64,000 nucleotides of DNA from contig NZ_JAGGJW010000010.1 of assembly GCF_017873175.1 (NCBI RefSeq), positions 1-64,000 on the forward strand, written 5' to 3'. Positions within the stretch are counted from its first letter, which is position 1. Every line of letters begins with the position of its first letter. Below the pieces are notes generated by a model, which worked only from the letters and a program-made list of their open reading frames with translations, ran no database searches and was not told the DNA's origin. This DNA comes from Neorhizobium petrolearium (GTDB lineage Bacteria; Pseudomonadota; Alphaproteobacteria; Rhizobiales; Rhizobiaceae). Position numbers and translations under genes: made by a program. Shown here in pieces: positions 7,989 to 17,099 of the stretch.

Positions 7989-8645
7989 CTATCCGTTGTC
8001 GTCTGCGGCCATCATCTTCAGCCGGATCTGGTATCCTTCCGAAATGTGTTTACGTGCAGCATGCTCAGCTCGATCGCCGTCGCCCTGCGCGATGGCATCC
8101 ACGATTTCCTCATGCTCAGCTTGGGCCGATTTCATACGCCCTGCTCTTGTGTAGGTCGAACCGGGCAACAAACTGAGATGTACGCGCAGATTGCCGAGCG
8201 CATCGATCATGAACTTGTTGTGCGAGGCCTGCACTATCTGCCGATGCAGGAGCTTGTTGCGCTCGAGGAGTTTGCCCGGATCCGTGATTTCGCGATCCTG
8301 CATCACCATTTCACGGAGCAGATTGACCTCGGCGCGGGACGCATGTTCGGCCGCAAGGCGGGTTGCCATTCCTTCAAGACCTTCGCGAACGGCGAAAAGC
8401 TGGCGCACTTGGTCATAGCTCAAATGTGCGACGATGAGCCCGCGCTGCGGACCGTGCTCAGCCAGCCCCATCGTGTGGAGACGATGCAGCGCTTCGCGCA
8501 CGGGCGTGCGGCTTATCCCGAGGCGTTGCGCCAGATCGGCCTCCGTCAGGCGGCTTCCGGGGCGCAGGTCGCCATTTTCGATGAGCTGCATCAGGTGATC
8601 TAGCGGATTTCGTCGTGCGAGGGTGGACTCCGACACCTGCTTCAT
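7989..8645 (-). CDS. GntR-family (FCD) transcriptional regulator
   Basis: A 218-residue regulator. The N-terminal winged helix-turn-helix shows the GntR pattern GSRLTEADLAQRLGISRTPVREALHRLHTMGL (about residues 30-61). The all-helical FCD effector domain follows, with an HRQIV histidine and a late AEHEEIVDAI helix typical of metal-binding FCD proteins. It is next to the PLP lyase gene and close to the aap importer, and is the likely controller of both. A perfect TGTATACA palindrome lies upstream of it, and a near copy lies between the lyase and aapJ. Confidence 0.9.
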   Translation of the reverse strand: MKQVSESTLARRNPLDHLMQLIENGDLRPGSRLTEADLAQRLGISRTPVREALHRLHTMGLAEHGPQRGLIVAHLSYDQVRQLFAVREGLEGMATRLAAEHASRAEVNLLREMVMQDREITDPGKLLERNKLLHRQIVQASHNKFMIDALGNLRVHLSLLPGSTYTRAGRMKSAQAEHEEIVDAIAQGDGDRAEHAARKHISEGYQIRLKMMAADDNG

Positions 8646-8701
8646 ACGCTTGGAATGCCTTTCACGTTTGCCCGACCGGTGCCGGGGTATTCGATCCGCC
8701 C

Positions 8702-8709
8702 TGTATACA
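8702..8709. promoter_or_regulatory. candidate GntR operator TGTATACA (site 1)
   Basis: A perfect 8-bp palindrome in the 118-bp gap between the GntR gene (start 8645) and the end of the lyase gene. This fits autoregulation. TGTATACC at 9974-9981, in the lyase/aapJ promoter region, is a close match. FCD-type GntR proteins commonly bind short palindromes with a GTATAC-like core, but binding here is inferred. Confidence 0.4.
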
Positions 8710-8763
8710 AATGTTTTTCTATCTCCGCCAGTCCGTTGGGAATGGTGCTAGTCAGCCATCGCT

Positions 8764-9927
8764 TTATTTGAGGCGATTGAAACCATCTCGTATCTCGCGA
8801 ATCAGGTCGCCGGGATTCTCGAGCCCCACATGGATGCGGACTGTCTGGCCCCCCGGAGCCCAGGTTGTCGCAGTTCTGTAGACGGAGGGGTTGCTCGGCA
8901 CCATCAAACTTTCGAAGCCGCCCCAGCTAGACCCCATGCCAAATAACGTGAAACTGTCGAACATTCGGGCCAGAGCGGCTCGGTCGACGGCGCGCATGAC
9001 AAAGCCGAACAGGCCGGAAGCACCGGTAAAATGTCGTCGCCACAGATCGTGACCCGGGTCGTCCGGCAAGGCCGGATGCATGACACGCAGCACTTCCTCT
9101 TGTTGGCTTAGCCAGTTCGCTATTTCCAGTCCGTTGGCATGGTGTTGGACCATTCGTACGCCAATCGTGCGAAGACCGCGCAGGGCGAGAAACGCGTCGT
9201 CCGAACCGATGCAGAGACCAAACCGCAGGTAGGTCTCGCGAAGACGTTCATATTCAGCTTCCCGACAGGCGATGGTGCCAAGCATCAGGTCGGAATGACC
9301 TGAGATGTATTTTGTTCCGGCTTGAACAGATATGTCGACGCCCTGGGAAATCGGCTGACAGAAGTAACCACCGCTCCAGGTGTTGTCGATCGCGGATACG
9401 ATACCTCGACGGCGCGCCACTTCTGCGATGGCGGTCACGTCCTGGACTTCGAAGGTCTGTGAGCCGGGTGATTCCATCCATACGAGCCGGGTATTCGGGC
9501 GAATCAGGCTTTCAATATCCACTCCGATCGTCGGGTCGTAATAGGTCGTCTCAATCCCGAACTTCTTCAGCGTGGACTCGCAGAACTTGCGTGCGGGACC
9601 ATAGACGCTGTCTGTCATGAGGAAGTGTGCGCCGGGTTCGGCATAGCTCATGAGTACGACGCTGATCGCGCTGACGCCCGACGGTGTCGCCAATGCCCGA
9701 TCACTGCCTTCAAGTGCGCAGATCGCATCTTCCAGCGCATGAGTGGTGGGAGTACCGCGCCGGCCGTACCGCAGCCGGGCGCTCTCCTTCGCCTCCAATG
9801 CCGCGAGGTTGGGAAAGAGGATGGTCGAGGCGCGGTATACGGGTGTGTTGACCGTACCGGAATGGTTGGCTGGCAAGCGCCCGCAGTGGGCCAGAAGCGT
9901 GTCGAAGCCGAAGTCGTCTTTTTTCAT
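8764..9927 (-). CDS. PLP-dependent cystathionine beta-lyase-like enzyme
   Basis: A 387-residue Cys/Met-metabolism PLP enzyme. Residues expected for the fold are the RYGRRGTPTTHALE segment, YGPAR, Asp181 in AIDNTWSGGYF for the cofactor nitrogen, and Lys206 in QAGTKYISGHSD as the Schiff-base lysine. GSSWGGFESL and the final TVRIHVGLENPGDLI are C-terminal signatures. Family members cleave C-S bonds or make C-S bonds in amino acids. Beside an amino-acid importer and a GST, it probably releases sulfur, or another leaving group, from an imported amino acid. The start at 9927 (MKKDDFG) is favoured over an upstream frame from 9972. Exact substrate unknown. Confidence 0.85.
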   Translation of the reverse strand: MKKDDFGFDTLLAHCGRLPANHSGTVNTPVYRASTILFPNLAALEAKESARLRYGRRGTPTTHALEDAICALEGSDRALATPSGVSAISVVLMSYAEPGAHFLMTDSVYGPARKFCESTLKKFGIETTYYDPTIGVDIESLIRPNTRLVWMESPGSQTFEVQDVTAIAEVARRRGIVSAIDNTWSGGYFCQPISQGVDISVQAGTKYISGHSDLMLGTIACREAEYERLRETYLRFGLCIGSDDAFLALRGLRTIGVRMVQHHANGLEIANWLSQQEEVLRVMHPALPDDPGHDLWRRHFTGASGLFGFVMRAVDRAALARMFDSFTLFGMGSSWGGFESLMVPSNPSVYRTATTWAPGGQTVRIHVGLENPGDLIREIRDGFNRLK

Positions 9928-9973
9928 GGTTGTTTCCCGACGGATTGGTCTATTGCATACTGATAAAAACATA

Positions 9974-9981
9974 TGTATACC
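9974..9981. promoter_or_regulatory. candidate GntR operator TGTATACC (site 2)
   Basis: One mismatch from the perfect TGTATACA at 8702. It lies in the divergent promoter region between the PLP lyase start (9927) and aapJ (10054), so a regulator bound here could control both directions. Confidence 0.35.
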
Positions 9982-10053
9982 GTACTTCGTGGGGCGTCAA
10001 TCAATCGTAGCAAACGATGCCTTCAGCCCCGGGGAACAGTAGTGAGGAAAAAA

Positions 10054-11094
10054 ATGATGATGCTCAACGCAACCCGACTCTCTTCGTTGGTAGGCGTCGT
10101 GATCGGCGCTTTGATTGCCCACGGCGCGCAGGCAAACTCCGGTGACACGCTCGCCGCCGTGAAGGCGCGTGGCGAAGTTCTGTGCGGGGTTCATCCGGCG
10201 CGACACGGTTTTGCCTCGCCCGACAGTCAGGGCAAGTGGAGTGGTTTCGAGGTCGATTTCTGTCATGCTGTAGCCGCTGCGATCTTCGGCGATGCGACCA
10301 AGGTGCGTTTCGTCGCGCTGTCGTCACAGCAGCGCTTCCCCGCCATTCAGTCGGGAGAAGTCGATGTGCTTGCACGCAACGTGACTGCCACTCTGGGCCG
10401 CGACACTGCGCTCGGACTGAACTTTGCGCCGCCGATCTTCTACACTGGGACCGGTTTCCTGGTTCGCAAGGACGATGGCATCGCCAAGGTCGAGGATCTT
10501 AACGGCGCCGCGATCTGCATGGCGCCGGGCTCGACGACGGAGCGCAATGTCGCGCAGATCTTTGCAGCGCGCAGTATGACGTACACGCCGGTCGTGATCG
10601 AGAACAACAAACAATTGGTCGATGCTTATGTTACTGGCCGTTGTGACGCGCTGACCAAGGACAAGGCTGCGCTTCCGGGCGTACGTGCCTTCGATACGGA
10701 GGATCCATCCGCCCACGTCTTGCTGCCGGGAATCTATTCCAAGGAGCCGCTCGCCATGGCTGTGCGTCAGGGTGATGACCAGTGGTATGACCTGATCAAG
10801 TGGGTGACCTATGCCACCTTCGATGCCGAAGAAATGGACGTTAGCCAGGCAAACGTTGATGAAAAGAAGTCATCGAAGGATCCCGACGTCCAAACCCTGC
10901 TCGGCGTCATTGGCGACAATGGCGCCAAACTTGGCGTGGACAATGCCTGGGCCTACAACATCATCAAACAGGTCGGGAACTACAAAGACATCTACATGCG
11001 CCACTTCGGACCTGAGAGCCCTATAGCGCTTGACCGTGATAAAAACACGCTGTGGATCCAAGGTGGCCTCCTTTACGGTCTTCCGATGCAGTGA
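10054..11094 (+). CDS. aapJ: amino-acid ABC transporter substrate-binding protein (AapJ type)
   Basis: A family 3 periplasmic binding protein of ~346 residues. It begins with a signal peptide (SSLVGVVIGALIAHGAQAN) and continues with the AapJ/BztA pattern VKARGEVLCGVHPARHGFASPDSQGKWSGFEVD split over the first 60 mature residues. Later landmarks are VRFVALSSQQRFPAIQSGEVDVLARN and GRCDALTKDKAALPG. The start is placed at the ATG run at 10054 behind AGTGAGG; a longer frame to 9973 has no ribosome site. It is first in an importer operon (aapJQMP order). AapJ-type proteins are broad amino-acid binders, but co-location with PrpD-like enzymes suggests a dedicated substrate. Confidence 0.9.
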   Translation: MMMLNATRLSSLVGVVIGALIAHGAQANSGDTLAAVKARGEVLCGVHPARHGFASPDSQGKWSGFEVDFCHAVAAAIFGDATKVRFVALSSQQRFPAIQSGEVDVLARNVTATLGRDTALGLNFAPPIFYTGTGFLVRKDDGIAKVEDLNGAAICMAPGSTTERNVAQIFAARSMTYTPVVIENNKQLVDAYVTGRCDALTKDKAALPGVRAFDTEDPSAHVLLPGIYSKEPLAMAVRQGDDQWYDLIKWVTYATFDAEEMDVSQANVDEKKSSKDPDVQTLLGVIGDNGAKLGVDNAWAYNIIKQVGNYKDIYMRHFGPESPIALDRDKNTLWIQGGLLYGLPMQ

Positions 11095-11176
11095 ATTCGA
11101 CACTGCACAGCTTCTCTGGACCTTCGCGCTACTCGCAGCGCGAAGGCGGGAAAGTACACCGTATTGGAGGTACCAC

Positions 11177-12370
11177 ATGCTCGACGCAAATCCGGCTTAT
11201 CGCCAGCGTCCGTCCCGGCGCATGAGGGACATTCTCTACAGCGAGAGTTTCCGCACTGCGATTTACCAGATCGCCCTCGCCGGTGCGGTCGGCCTTTTGG
11301 GGCTTTTCCTCTATCAGAACGTCATCGAAAACTTGCAGCGACAGAATATCGCGACCGGTTTTGGTTTCCTTCGCGAAATCTCGCAGTTCGAGATCGGCGA
11401 GACGCTTATCGAATATTCCTCTCGTGACACGTATTTCCGCGCGCTTGTCGTGGGCCTGCTGAACACACTGAAGGTTTCTGCAGCCGGTATCGTTCTTGCC
11501 ACTCTCGTCGGCTTTTGCGTCGGGATTGCCCGGGTGTCGAACAACTGGCTGCTCCAGCGCATCGCCACGGGCTATGTCGAGATCGTCCGTAACATTCCTG
11601 TCATCCTTCAGGTCATCTTCTGGGCGGCGGTTATCCGCAACTTGCCCGCGCCGCGCCAGGCGCTCGATCTTTGGGGAACCGGCTTTCTCAGCAATCGTGG
11701 CCTGACTGTCGCAACGCCAGCTAGCGATCCGGCCCATTTATGGATGATCCTTGCCTTTGTCGCGGGCGTCGCGCTCATGGTGGCCGGCGACCGCTGGGCC
11801 AAACGCCATCGCGAGGCGACCGGCAGGCATGTCGATATACTCTGGCCCGGCCTTGCACTGATTGTCGGACTGCCGCTCCTGGTCTGGCTGGCCTTCGGCG
11901 CACCGCATGCGATCAGCTTTCCGGAGCGCAAGGGCTTCAACTTCGCTGGCGGTTCCACCGTCAGCCCTGAATTTGTCGCGCTGATGACAGGCATCTCCCT
12001 GTATGCCTCGGGCTTCATTGCCGAAATCGTGCGTGCCGGCATACAGGCTACTCCAAAAGGGCAAGTCGAGGCGGCGCGGTCGATCGCCCTGCGGCCGCGC
12101 TTCATCATGCGCTACGTCGTATTGCCGCAGGCGCTGCGGGTAATCGTGCCGCCGCTGACCAGTCAGTATGTCAGCCTGATCAAGAACAGCTCCATCGCCG
12201 TCGTTGTGGGTTATCCCGACCTGGTGAACATCGGCAACACTGTGATGAACCAGACGGGCCAGGCGGTCGAGGCGATCGCAGTGATGATGCTGGTCTATCT
12301 GATCGTCAGCCTTGTGACATCCACTCTCATGAACCTCTATAATCGCCTCGTGGCAATCAAGGAGCGGTAA
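11177..12370 (+). CDS. aapQ: amino-acid ABC transporter permease (AapQ type)
   Basis: A 397-residue inner-membrane permease. It is longer than ordinary HisM-type permeases because of the long periplasmic insertion typical of AapQ/BztB. FALVVGLLNTLKVS-like and VEIVRNIPVILQVIFW segments mark the HisMQ/GltJK fold. The cytoplasmic EAA loop is present near the C-terminus (VEAARSIALRPRFIMRYVVLPQALR region). The ATG at 11177 follows GGAGG with good spacing; the longer frame back to 11030 overlaps aapJ and is rejected. It pairs with the next gene as a permease heterodimer. Confidence 0.9.
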   Translation: MLDANPAYRQRPSRRMRDILYSESFRTAIYQIALAGAVGLLGLFLYQNVIENLQRQNIATGFGFLREISQFEIGETLIEYSSRDTYFRALVVGLLNTLKVSAAGIVLATLVGFCVGIARVSNNWLLQRIATGYVEIVRNIPVILQVIFWAAVIRNLPAPRQALDLWGTGFLSNRGLTVATPASDPAHLWMILAFVAGVALMVAGDRWAKRHREATGRHVDILWPGLALIVGLPLLVWLAFGAPHAISFPERKGFNFAGGSTVSPEFVALMTGISLYASGFIAEIVRAGIQATPKGQVEAARSIALRPRFIMRYVVLPQALRVIVPPLTSQYVSLIKNSSIAVVVGYPDLVNIGNTVMNQTGQAVEAIAVMMLVYLIVSLVTSTLMNLYNRLVAIKER

Positions 12371-12373
12371 GCG

Positions 12374-13480
12374 ATGACAACGGCTTCTCCGCAATTCCCC
12401 GCCGCTCTCCCGGCCTATGATCCGCTCGCGCGGATATCGGCAGGCGACTGGCTGAAGAAGAACCTGTTCGGTTCCGTTTGGCAAGGCCTGCTGACGCTGA
12501 TCACCGCCGCCATTTTTCTGCGTTTCGCCTGGTTCGTATTGGACTGGGGCGTCATCAACGCGGTCTGGTACACCTCCGATCCCGATGTCTGCCGCGCGGC
12601 TGCCGGTGCCTGTTGGGCGGTGATCGTCGAAAAACACCGGCCGATGCTCTTCGGTCTCTATCCCTATGACGAGCACTGGCGGCTGGTGCTGATGATGGCG
12701 ATCTATCTGGTGACGATCGTCGTGTCGCTGATGCCGCGCAACTGGAACCTGCGTCTGCTGGTGCCGCTCTGGGTCATCGCCGTCGTGTCGATCGGCGTGC
12801 TGATGTTCGGCGGCGTTCTTGGCTTGCGCTATGTGCCGACATCCGAATGGGGAGGGCTGCCGCTGACCATGCTGCTCTTCACCGGGACGGTGCTGTTCGG
12901 CATGCCGGTCGCCGTGCTGCTTGCGCTTGGCCGCCGGTCGCCGCTGCCGGTCGCTCGAGGCGTCTCCGTCGTCTTCATCGAGGCGCTGCGGGGCGTGCCG
13001 CTCATCACCATCCTCTTCGTTGCGGTGAATGTCTTTCCGCTTTTCCTGCCGGCGGGAGTCGAGGTGAACAAGCTGCTGCGCATCACCATTGGCATCGCCA
13101 TCTTCTTTGCCTGTTATCAGGCGGAAGTCATTCGCGGCGGCCTGCAGGCCATCCCGCGCGGCCAGTACGAAGCTGCAGCCTCGCTTAGCCTGACGTATTG
13201 GCAAACAACGCGCCGGATCATCCTGCCCCAGGCCCTGCGCATCTGCCTGCCGGCGATCACCAACCACATCATCGCAGCGATGAAGAACACATCCTTCGTG
13301 ATCATCATCGGCCTGTTCGACATCCTCACCGCAACGACGGCCGTTATGCAGGACCCGCTCTGGCGCAAGTTCTACGTCGAGGCTTACCTGTTCGTCGCGG
13401 GGGTCTATCTCTTCTTCGGCTATGCGCTCTCTCTTTATGCGCGCAAGGTCGAGGGGTGGATTGCTTCAGGCCGGATCTGA
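12374..13480 (+). CDS. aapM: amino-acid ABC transporter permease (AapM type)
   Basis: A 368-residue inner-membrane permease that starts 3 nt after aapQ ends, so it is co-translated. It has an N-terminal extension ahead of the transport domain, then FIEALRGVPLITILF, the EVIRGGLQAIP loop and the EAA motif (YEAAASLSLTYWQTTRRIILPQALR region), and ends with membrane helices. These are hallmarks of the AapM/BztC subgroup. It forms the second half of the translocation pore for substrates delivered by the aapJ product. Confidence 0.9.
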   Translation: MTTASPQFPAALPAYDPLARISAGDWLKKNLFGSVWQGLLTLITAAIFLRFAWFVLDWGVINAVWYTSDPDVCRAAAGACWAVIVEKHRPMLFGLYPYDEHWRLVLMMAIYLVTIVVSLMPRNWNLRLLVPLWVIAVVSIGVLMFGGVLGLRYVPTSEWGGLPLTMLLFTGTVLFGMPVAVLLALGRRSPLPVARGVSVVFIEALRGVPLITILFVAVNVFPLFLPAGVEVNKLLRITIGIAIFFACYQAEVIRGGLQAIPRGQYEAAASLSLTYWQTTRRIILPQALRICLPAITNHIIAAMKNTSFVIIIGLFDILTATTAVMQDPLWRKFYVEAYLFVAGVYLFFGYALSLYARKVEGWIASGRI

Positions 13481-13501
13481 TGGCCCTTTTCGGAGATATC
13501 C

Positions 13502-14269
13502 ATGACTAAGTCCACTTCCACACTTAACGCTGGCGATCCCGTCATCAGCCTGCACAACGTCTCCAAATGGTACGGGCAGTTCCAGTGCCTTCATAACGTG
13601 AGCCTCGACGTCGGAAAAGGCGAGCGCGTCGTGGTCTGCGGCCCTTCAGGCTCGGGCAAATCGACGCTCATCCGCTGCATCAACCGTCTTGAAGTCCATC
13701 AGGAGGGGCAGATTGTCGTCAAGGGGCTTGAGATGACGGACAACATCAAGAGCATCGACGCAATCCGCCGGAATATCGGCATGGTGTTCCAGAACTTCAA
13801 CCTGTTTCCGCATCTGACGGTCCTTGAGAACCTGACCCTTGGCCCGACACTGACCCGTCAGATGAAGAAGGCCGATGCCGACGAACTCGCCATGCATTTC
13901 CTTCGCAAGGTCCGCATTCCTGAGCAGGCACAGAAGTACCCGCTTCAGCTTTCGGGCGGCCAGCAGCAGCGCGTGGCGATCGCCCGCTCACTCTGCATGG
14001 AACCGGAGATTATGCTCTTCGACGAACCGACCTCGGCGCTCGATCCCGAGATGATCAAGGAGGTGCTCGATACCATGATCGAGCTGGCGCAAAGCGGAAT
14101 GACCATGATCGTTGTGACTCACGAAATGGGGTTTGCTCGAACCGTGGCCGATAATGTCGTGTTCATGGCTGACGGGCGCAAGATCGAAAGCGCGCCGCCC
14201 GAGGAGTTCTTCGGCAATCCGCGCGAAGAGCGTACTCGTGCATTCCTTGACCAGATCTTGAAGCACTGA
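13502..14269 (+). CDS. aapP: amino-acid ABC transporter ATP-binding protein (AapP type)
   Basis: A 255-residue ABC ATPase of the polar amino-acid class. Walker A is GPSGSGKST, the Q-loop region is [11 protein letters not shown], the signature is [13 protein letters not shown], Walker B is [14 protein letters not shown], and the switch histidine is in [11 protein letters not shown] good ribosome site (CGGAGAT) precedes the ATG. It completes the importer and powers uptake of the AapJ-bound substrate. Confidence 0.93.
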   Translation: MTKSTSTLNAGDPVISLHNVSKWYGQFQCLHNVSLDVGKGERVVVCGPSGSGKSTLIRCINRLEVHQEGQIVVKGLEMTDNIKSIDAIRRNIGMVFQNFNLFPHLTVLENLTLGPTLTRQMKKADADELAMHFLRKVRIPEQAQKYPLQLSGGQQQRVAIARSLCMEPEIMLFDEPTSALDPEMIKEVLDTMIELAQSGMTMIVVTHEMGFARTVADNVVFMADGRKIESAPPEEFFGNPREERTRAFLDQILKH

Positions 14270-14325
14270 CGAATAGCCAGCCCGCACGTATAGCGGGCGC
14301 GATCACAATCAACAGGAGATTTCCC

Positions 14326-15714
14326 GTGACGTCGCTGACGCCCGAGCTTGCGGCCCTCGCCGCAGGCCTGTCCCTTGCTGACCTCAGCACAGCGGCCCGA
14401 GAGTGGGCCTGCCGTACATTCGCCGACACGGTCGCCTGCGGAATTGCCGGTGCCACTGAGGATGCTGTCCGTCTCGCCGGCGCCATCCTTCCGGCCTCCC
14501 CCGGGCCTGCCGCACTTTTCGGGCGTGGAGGACGGTTGCACGAACTTGATGCGGCACAGCTCAACGGCATTGCCGCCCATGCCCTGGACTTCGACGACTG
14601 CAACCTTGAAATGGACGGCCATCCCTCCGTTTCGATCGTGCCCGCCCTTCTGGCGCTCGGCGACCGGCTGGATTGCAGTGGGGCGGACCTTTTGACCGCC
14701 TACGTCGCCGGAGTGGAGGCGGAGATCCGCATCGCACGACTGTCGAACCCGGCGCATGCAGATCGCGGCTGGCATCCGACGGTGACCTTCGGCGTGATCG
14801 GCGCCGCGGTGGCGACGGGGCGGCTCCTGCGGCTGTCGCCCGAGCGCATGGCAGTCGCCATCGGGATCGCGGCCTCCTGCGCAGCGGGACTGCGGGCCAA
14901 TTCCGGTACGATGACGAAGCCGCTGCATGCAGGGCAGGCCAACCGCAACGGCCTGCAGGCTGCGCTTCTGGCGGATGCGGGTTTCACTGCGCGTCCTACG
15001 GCGCTCGAACACAAGTTCGGTTTCATGGCCGCCTTCAACGGGGGCATTGCGCCTGATTTCGCGCCGGCACTGGACGGCTGGGGCAGAGATTTCGCACTGC
15101 TGTCGCCCGGCATCGCAATCAAGCAATATCCTTGCTGCGCCTACATCCATTGTGCGATCGACGCGGCCAGCGATCTGCGAGGTCTCATCGAAGGAGGCCT
15201 GATTGAAGACGTCGAGGTGGCGCTGCACGGCAGGCGGTTGAAGAACATAGACAGGCCCCATCCGCGCGACGGGCTGGATGCAAAGTTCTCCACCCAATAC
15301 CTGACGGCGCGTGCGCTGATTGCCGGCGGCATAGGCTTTTCCGATTTCGAGGCGCCCTCGATTTCCGATCCCGCCACAGCTGCATTGTCGGCCCGGGTGC
15401 GGCTCACCGCCCACGACGAGGCGGACCTTTCCTTCGGCCGCGTCACGGTACGCCTTGCCGATGGCCGCAGCTTTTCCGCCGGTGCCAGAGTGGCCATGGG
15501 TCGGGATCCCTCCAATCCGATGACGCAGGCCCAGTTCCGCGCCAAGTTCGACGATTGTGTCCGGCGCGTGCTCTCGCCGGACACTGCCGGCCGCCTCTAC
15601 GAGCAGCTCATGACACTGCCCGATCAACCCTCGGCGCGGCGACTGACCGACCTCATGCAGCCTGCTCGCGCCCTCCAGAACCGTGCTGCCATACGCACGG
15701 CCAACGAAAGGTGA
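14326..15714 (+). CDS. MmgE/PrpD-family protein (copy 1)
   Basis: A 462-residue member of the MmgE/PrpD family, starting at a GTG behind AGGAGAT. Conserved blocks are TFADTVACGIAG, AAHALDFDDCNLEM, GWHPTVTFGVIGAA, GTMTKPLHAGQANRNG and QYPCCAYIHCAIDA. The family contains 2-methylcitrate dehydratase, cis-aconitate decarboxylase and an iminodisuccinate epimerase, so a polycarboxylate is a likely substrate class. It is the first of three adjacent paralogues directly after the aap importer. The set may divide labour on isomers, or act as hetero-oligomers. The exact reaction is unknown. Confidence 0.88.
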   Translation: MTSLTPELAALAAGLSLADLSTAAREWACRTFADTVACGIAGATEDAVRLAGAILPASPGPAALFGRGGRLHELDAAQLNGIAAHALDFDDCNLEMDGHPSVSIVPALLALGDRLDCSGADLLTAYVAGVEAEIRIARLSNPAHADRGWHPTVTFGVIGAAVATGRLLRLSPERMAVAIGIAASCAAGLRANSGTMTKPLHAGQANRNGLQAALLADAGFTARPTALEHKFGFMAAFNGGIAPDFAPALDGWGRDFALLSPGIAIKQYPCCAYIHCAIDAASDLRGLIEGGLIEDVEVALHGRRLKNIDRPHPRDGLDAKFSTQYLTARALIAGGIGFSDFEAPSISDPATAALSARVRLTAHDEADLSFGRVTVRLADGRSFSAGARVAMGRDPSNPMTQAQFRAKFDDCVRRVLSPDTAGRLYEQLMTLPDQPSARRLTDLMQPARALQNRAAIRTANER

Positions 15715-15719
15715 TCCCT

Positions 15720-17075
15720 ATGTCCCTGTCACGGGAACTCGCCAAACGCGTCGTCGCGCTTAATCCGGCCGGCTTCGATCCGGAGGCGGTGAAATGGGCG
15801 CGCAACGCCATTGCCGACATGATCGGCTGCACGCTGCTGGGCGCCCCGACCGAGACGGCCGAAGCCGCCCGCATGCCCGACCTCTACGGCGCGGGCCCTT
15901 GCCTCGTGCTGGGCAGACGCGAACGGCTCGGCATGTTGGATGCCGCCTTCGTTAACGGAACGGCGGGCCACGCCCTCGATTATGACGACACGTCGAAATC
16001 CCTGTCCGGCCACCCCACCGTCATCATCATACCGGGCCTGCTGGCGCTCGCAGAATCACGTGGCGCGACCGGCAAGGCATTTGTCAACGCGTACATTATC
16101 GGCGTGGAGGCCGCGACGCGCTTTGCACGCGGCGTCAACTTCCAGCACTACGAGAAGGGTTGGCACCCGACCGCCACGCTCGGCATATTCGGCGCTGCCG
16201 TCGCTGCTGCGGTGCTGATGGAGCTTTCGGAAGATGAAATTGCGAACGCCATCTCGATTTCAGCCTCGCTCGCATCGGGGCTGAAAGCAAACTTCGGCAC
16301 CTCGACCAAGCCGTTGCACGCCGGCATCGCCGCGCGGAACGGACTTTTCGCCGCGTTGATGGCATCGAAGGGCGTGAACGGCTCGCCGGTCGCGCTTGAG
16401 CATCCGCAGGGGTTCCTGGAGGTATTCAACGGCGCCGGCCAATACAATCCGGACCGAATGCTGGATAGATGGGCCGAGCCCCTCGATCTGATGGCGCCGG
16501 GAATCTCGATCAAGAAATATCCCTGCGTTTACAGCGCCCATGGCGCGATCGACGCGGCGATAAAACTCCATAACGGGCCAATCGGTGACAGTTCGCCGAT
16601 TCGAGATGTGCTTGTAAGAATGCACCCGCGTCGTCTACTGCCCCACGTACGCAATCCAGCTACCAGCGCTCTCAATGCCAAGTTCTCGCTTCCTTACGCG
16701 GTGTCGCGTGGCCTGGTGAATGGCGCAGTCCTGCTCGACCACTTCGAGGACGCCGCGCTTCATGATCCCGAAGTCAGTCGGGTCATGGGGACGATCCGCA
16801 TGGAGCCACATGACGACGATGCGAACGACTACGGCGCCGAGGTCGTGGTGACGCTCTCGGACGGTTCTGTCCTACGCCAGGCGGTCGCCGCGCCCCTGGG
16901 TCGGGGGCCGGAAACGCCCCTGCCGCAGGACATGCTCGAGGCAAAATTTACCGACTGCGCGCGCCGCAGCCTGACCGTTGCCGGCACCGCTGGCGTCTTT
17001 GACATGATCATGCGCATCGATGCTTTGCCGGGCGTGGCGAACCTTACCGATGCCATCGAAGCCGCCACGTTCTGA
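15720..17075 (+). CDS. MmgE/PrpD-family protein (copy 2)
   Basis: A 451-residue paralogue of its neighbours. The ATG at 15720 starts 5 nt after copy 1 ends. It keeps the family blocks NAIADMIGCTLLG, GHALDYDDTSKSL, KGWHPTATLGIFGAA, GTSTKPLHAGIAARNG and KKYPCVYSAHGAIDA. It differs in the LDYDDTSKS stretch, where the other two have LDFDDC, and it lacks the CC pair in the last block. This suggests a changed active site. A longer frame beginning inside copy 1 (15555) is not the true start. Confidence 0.88.
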   Translation: MSLSRELAKRVVALNPAGFDPEAVKWARNAIADMIGCTLLGAPTETAEAARMPDLYGAGPCLVLGRRERLGMLDAAFVNGTAGHALDYDDTSKSLSGHPTVIIIPGLLALAESRGATGKAFVNAYIIGVEAATRFARGVNFQHYEKGWHPTATLGIFGAAVAAAVLMELSEDEIANAISISASLASGLKANFGTSTKPLHAGIAARNGLFAALMASKGVNGSPVALEHPQGFLEVFNGAGQYNPDRMLDRWAEPLDLMAPGISIKKYPCVYSAHGAIDAAIKLHNGPIGDSSPIRDVLVRMHPRRLLPHVRNPATSALNAKFSLPYAVSRGLVNGAVLLDHFEDAALHDPEVSRVMGTIRMEPHDDDANDYGAEVVVTLSDGSVLRQAVAAPLGRGPETPLPQDMLEAKFTDCARRSLTVAGTAGVFDMIMRIDALPGVANLTDAIEAATF

Positions 17076-17099
17076 TTGATGCCTAAAGGAGTGAAAGAC

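Noticed and set aside
11738-13267. 509-codon open frame antisense to aapQ/aapM
   Set aside because: It is rich in His, Asp, Gln and Arg, typical of antisense shadows in GC-rich genes, and covers two well-supported permease genes.
14119-15627. 502-codon antisense frame across aapP and the first PrpD-like gene
   Set aside because: It crosses two genes of an operon, lacks a ribosome site and has shadow-like composition.
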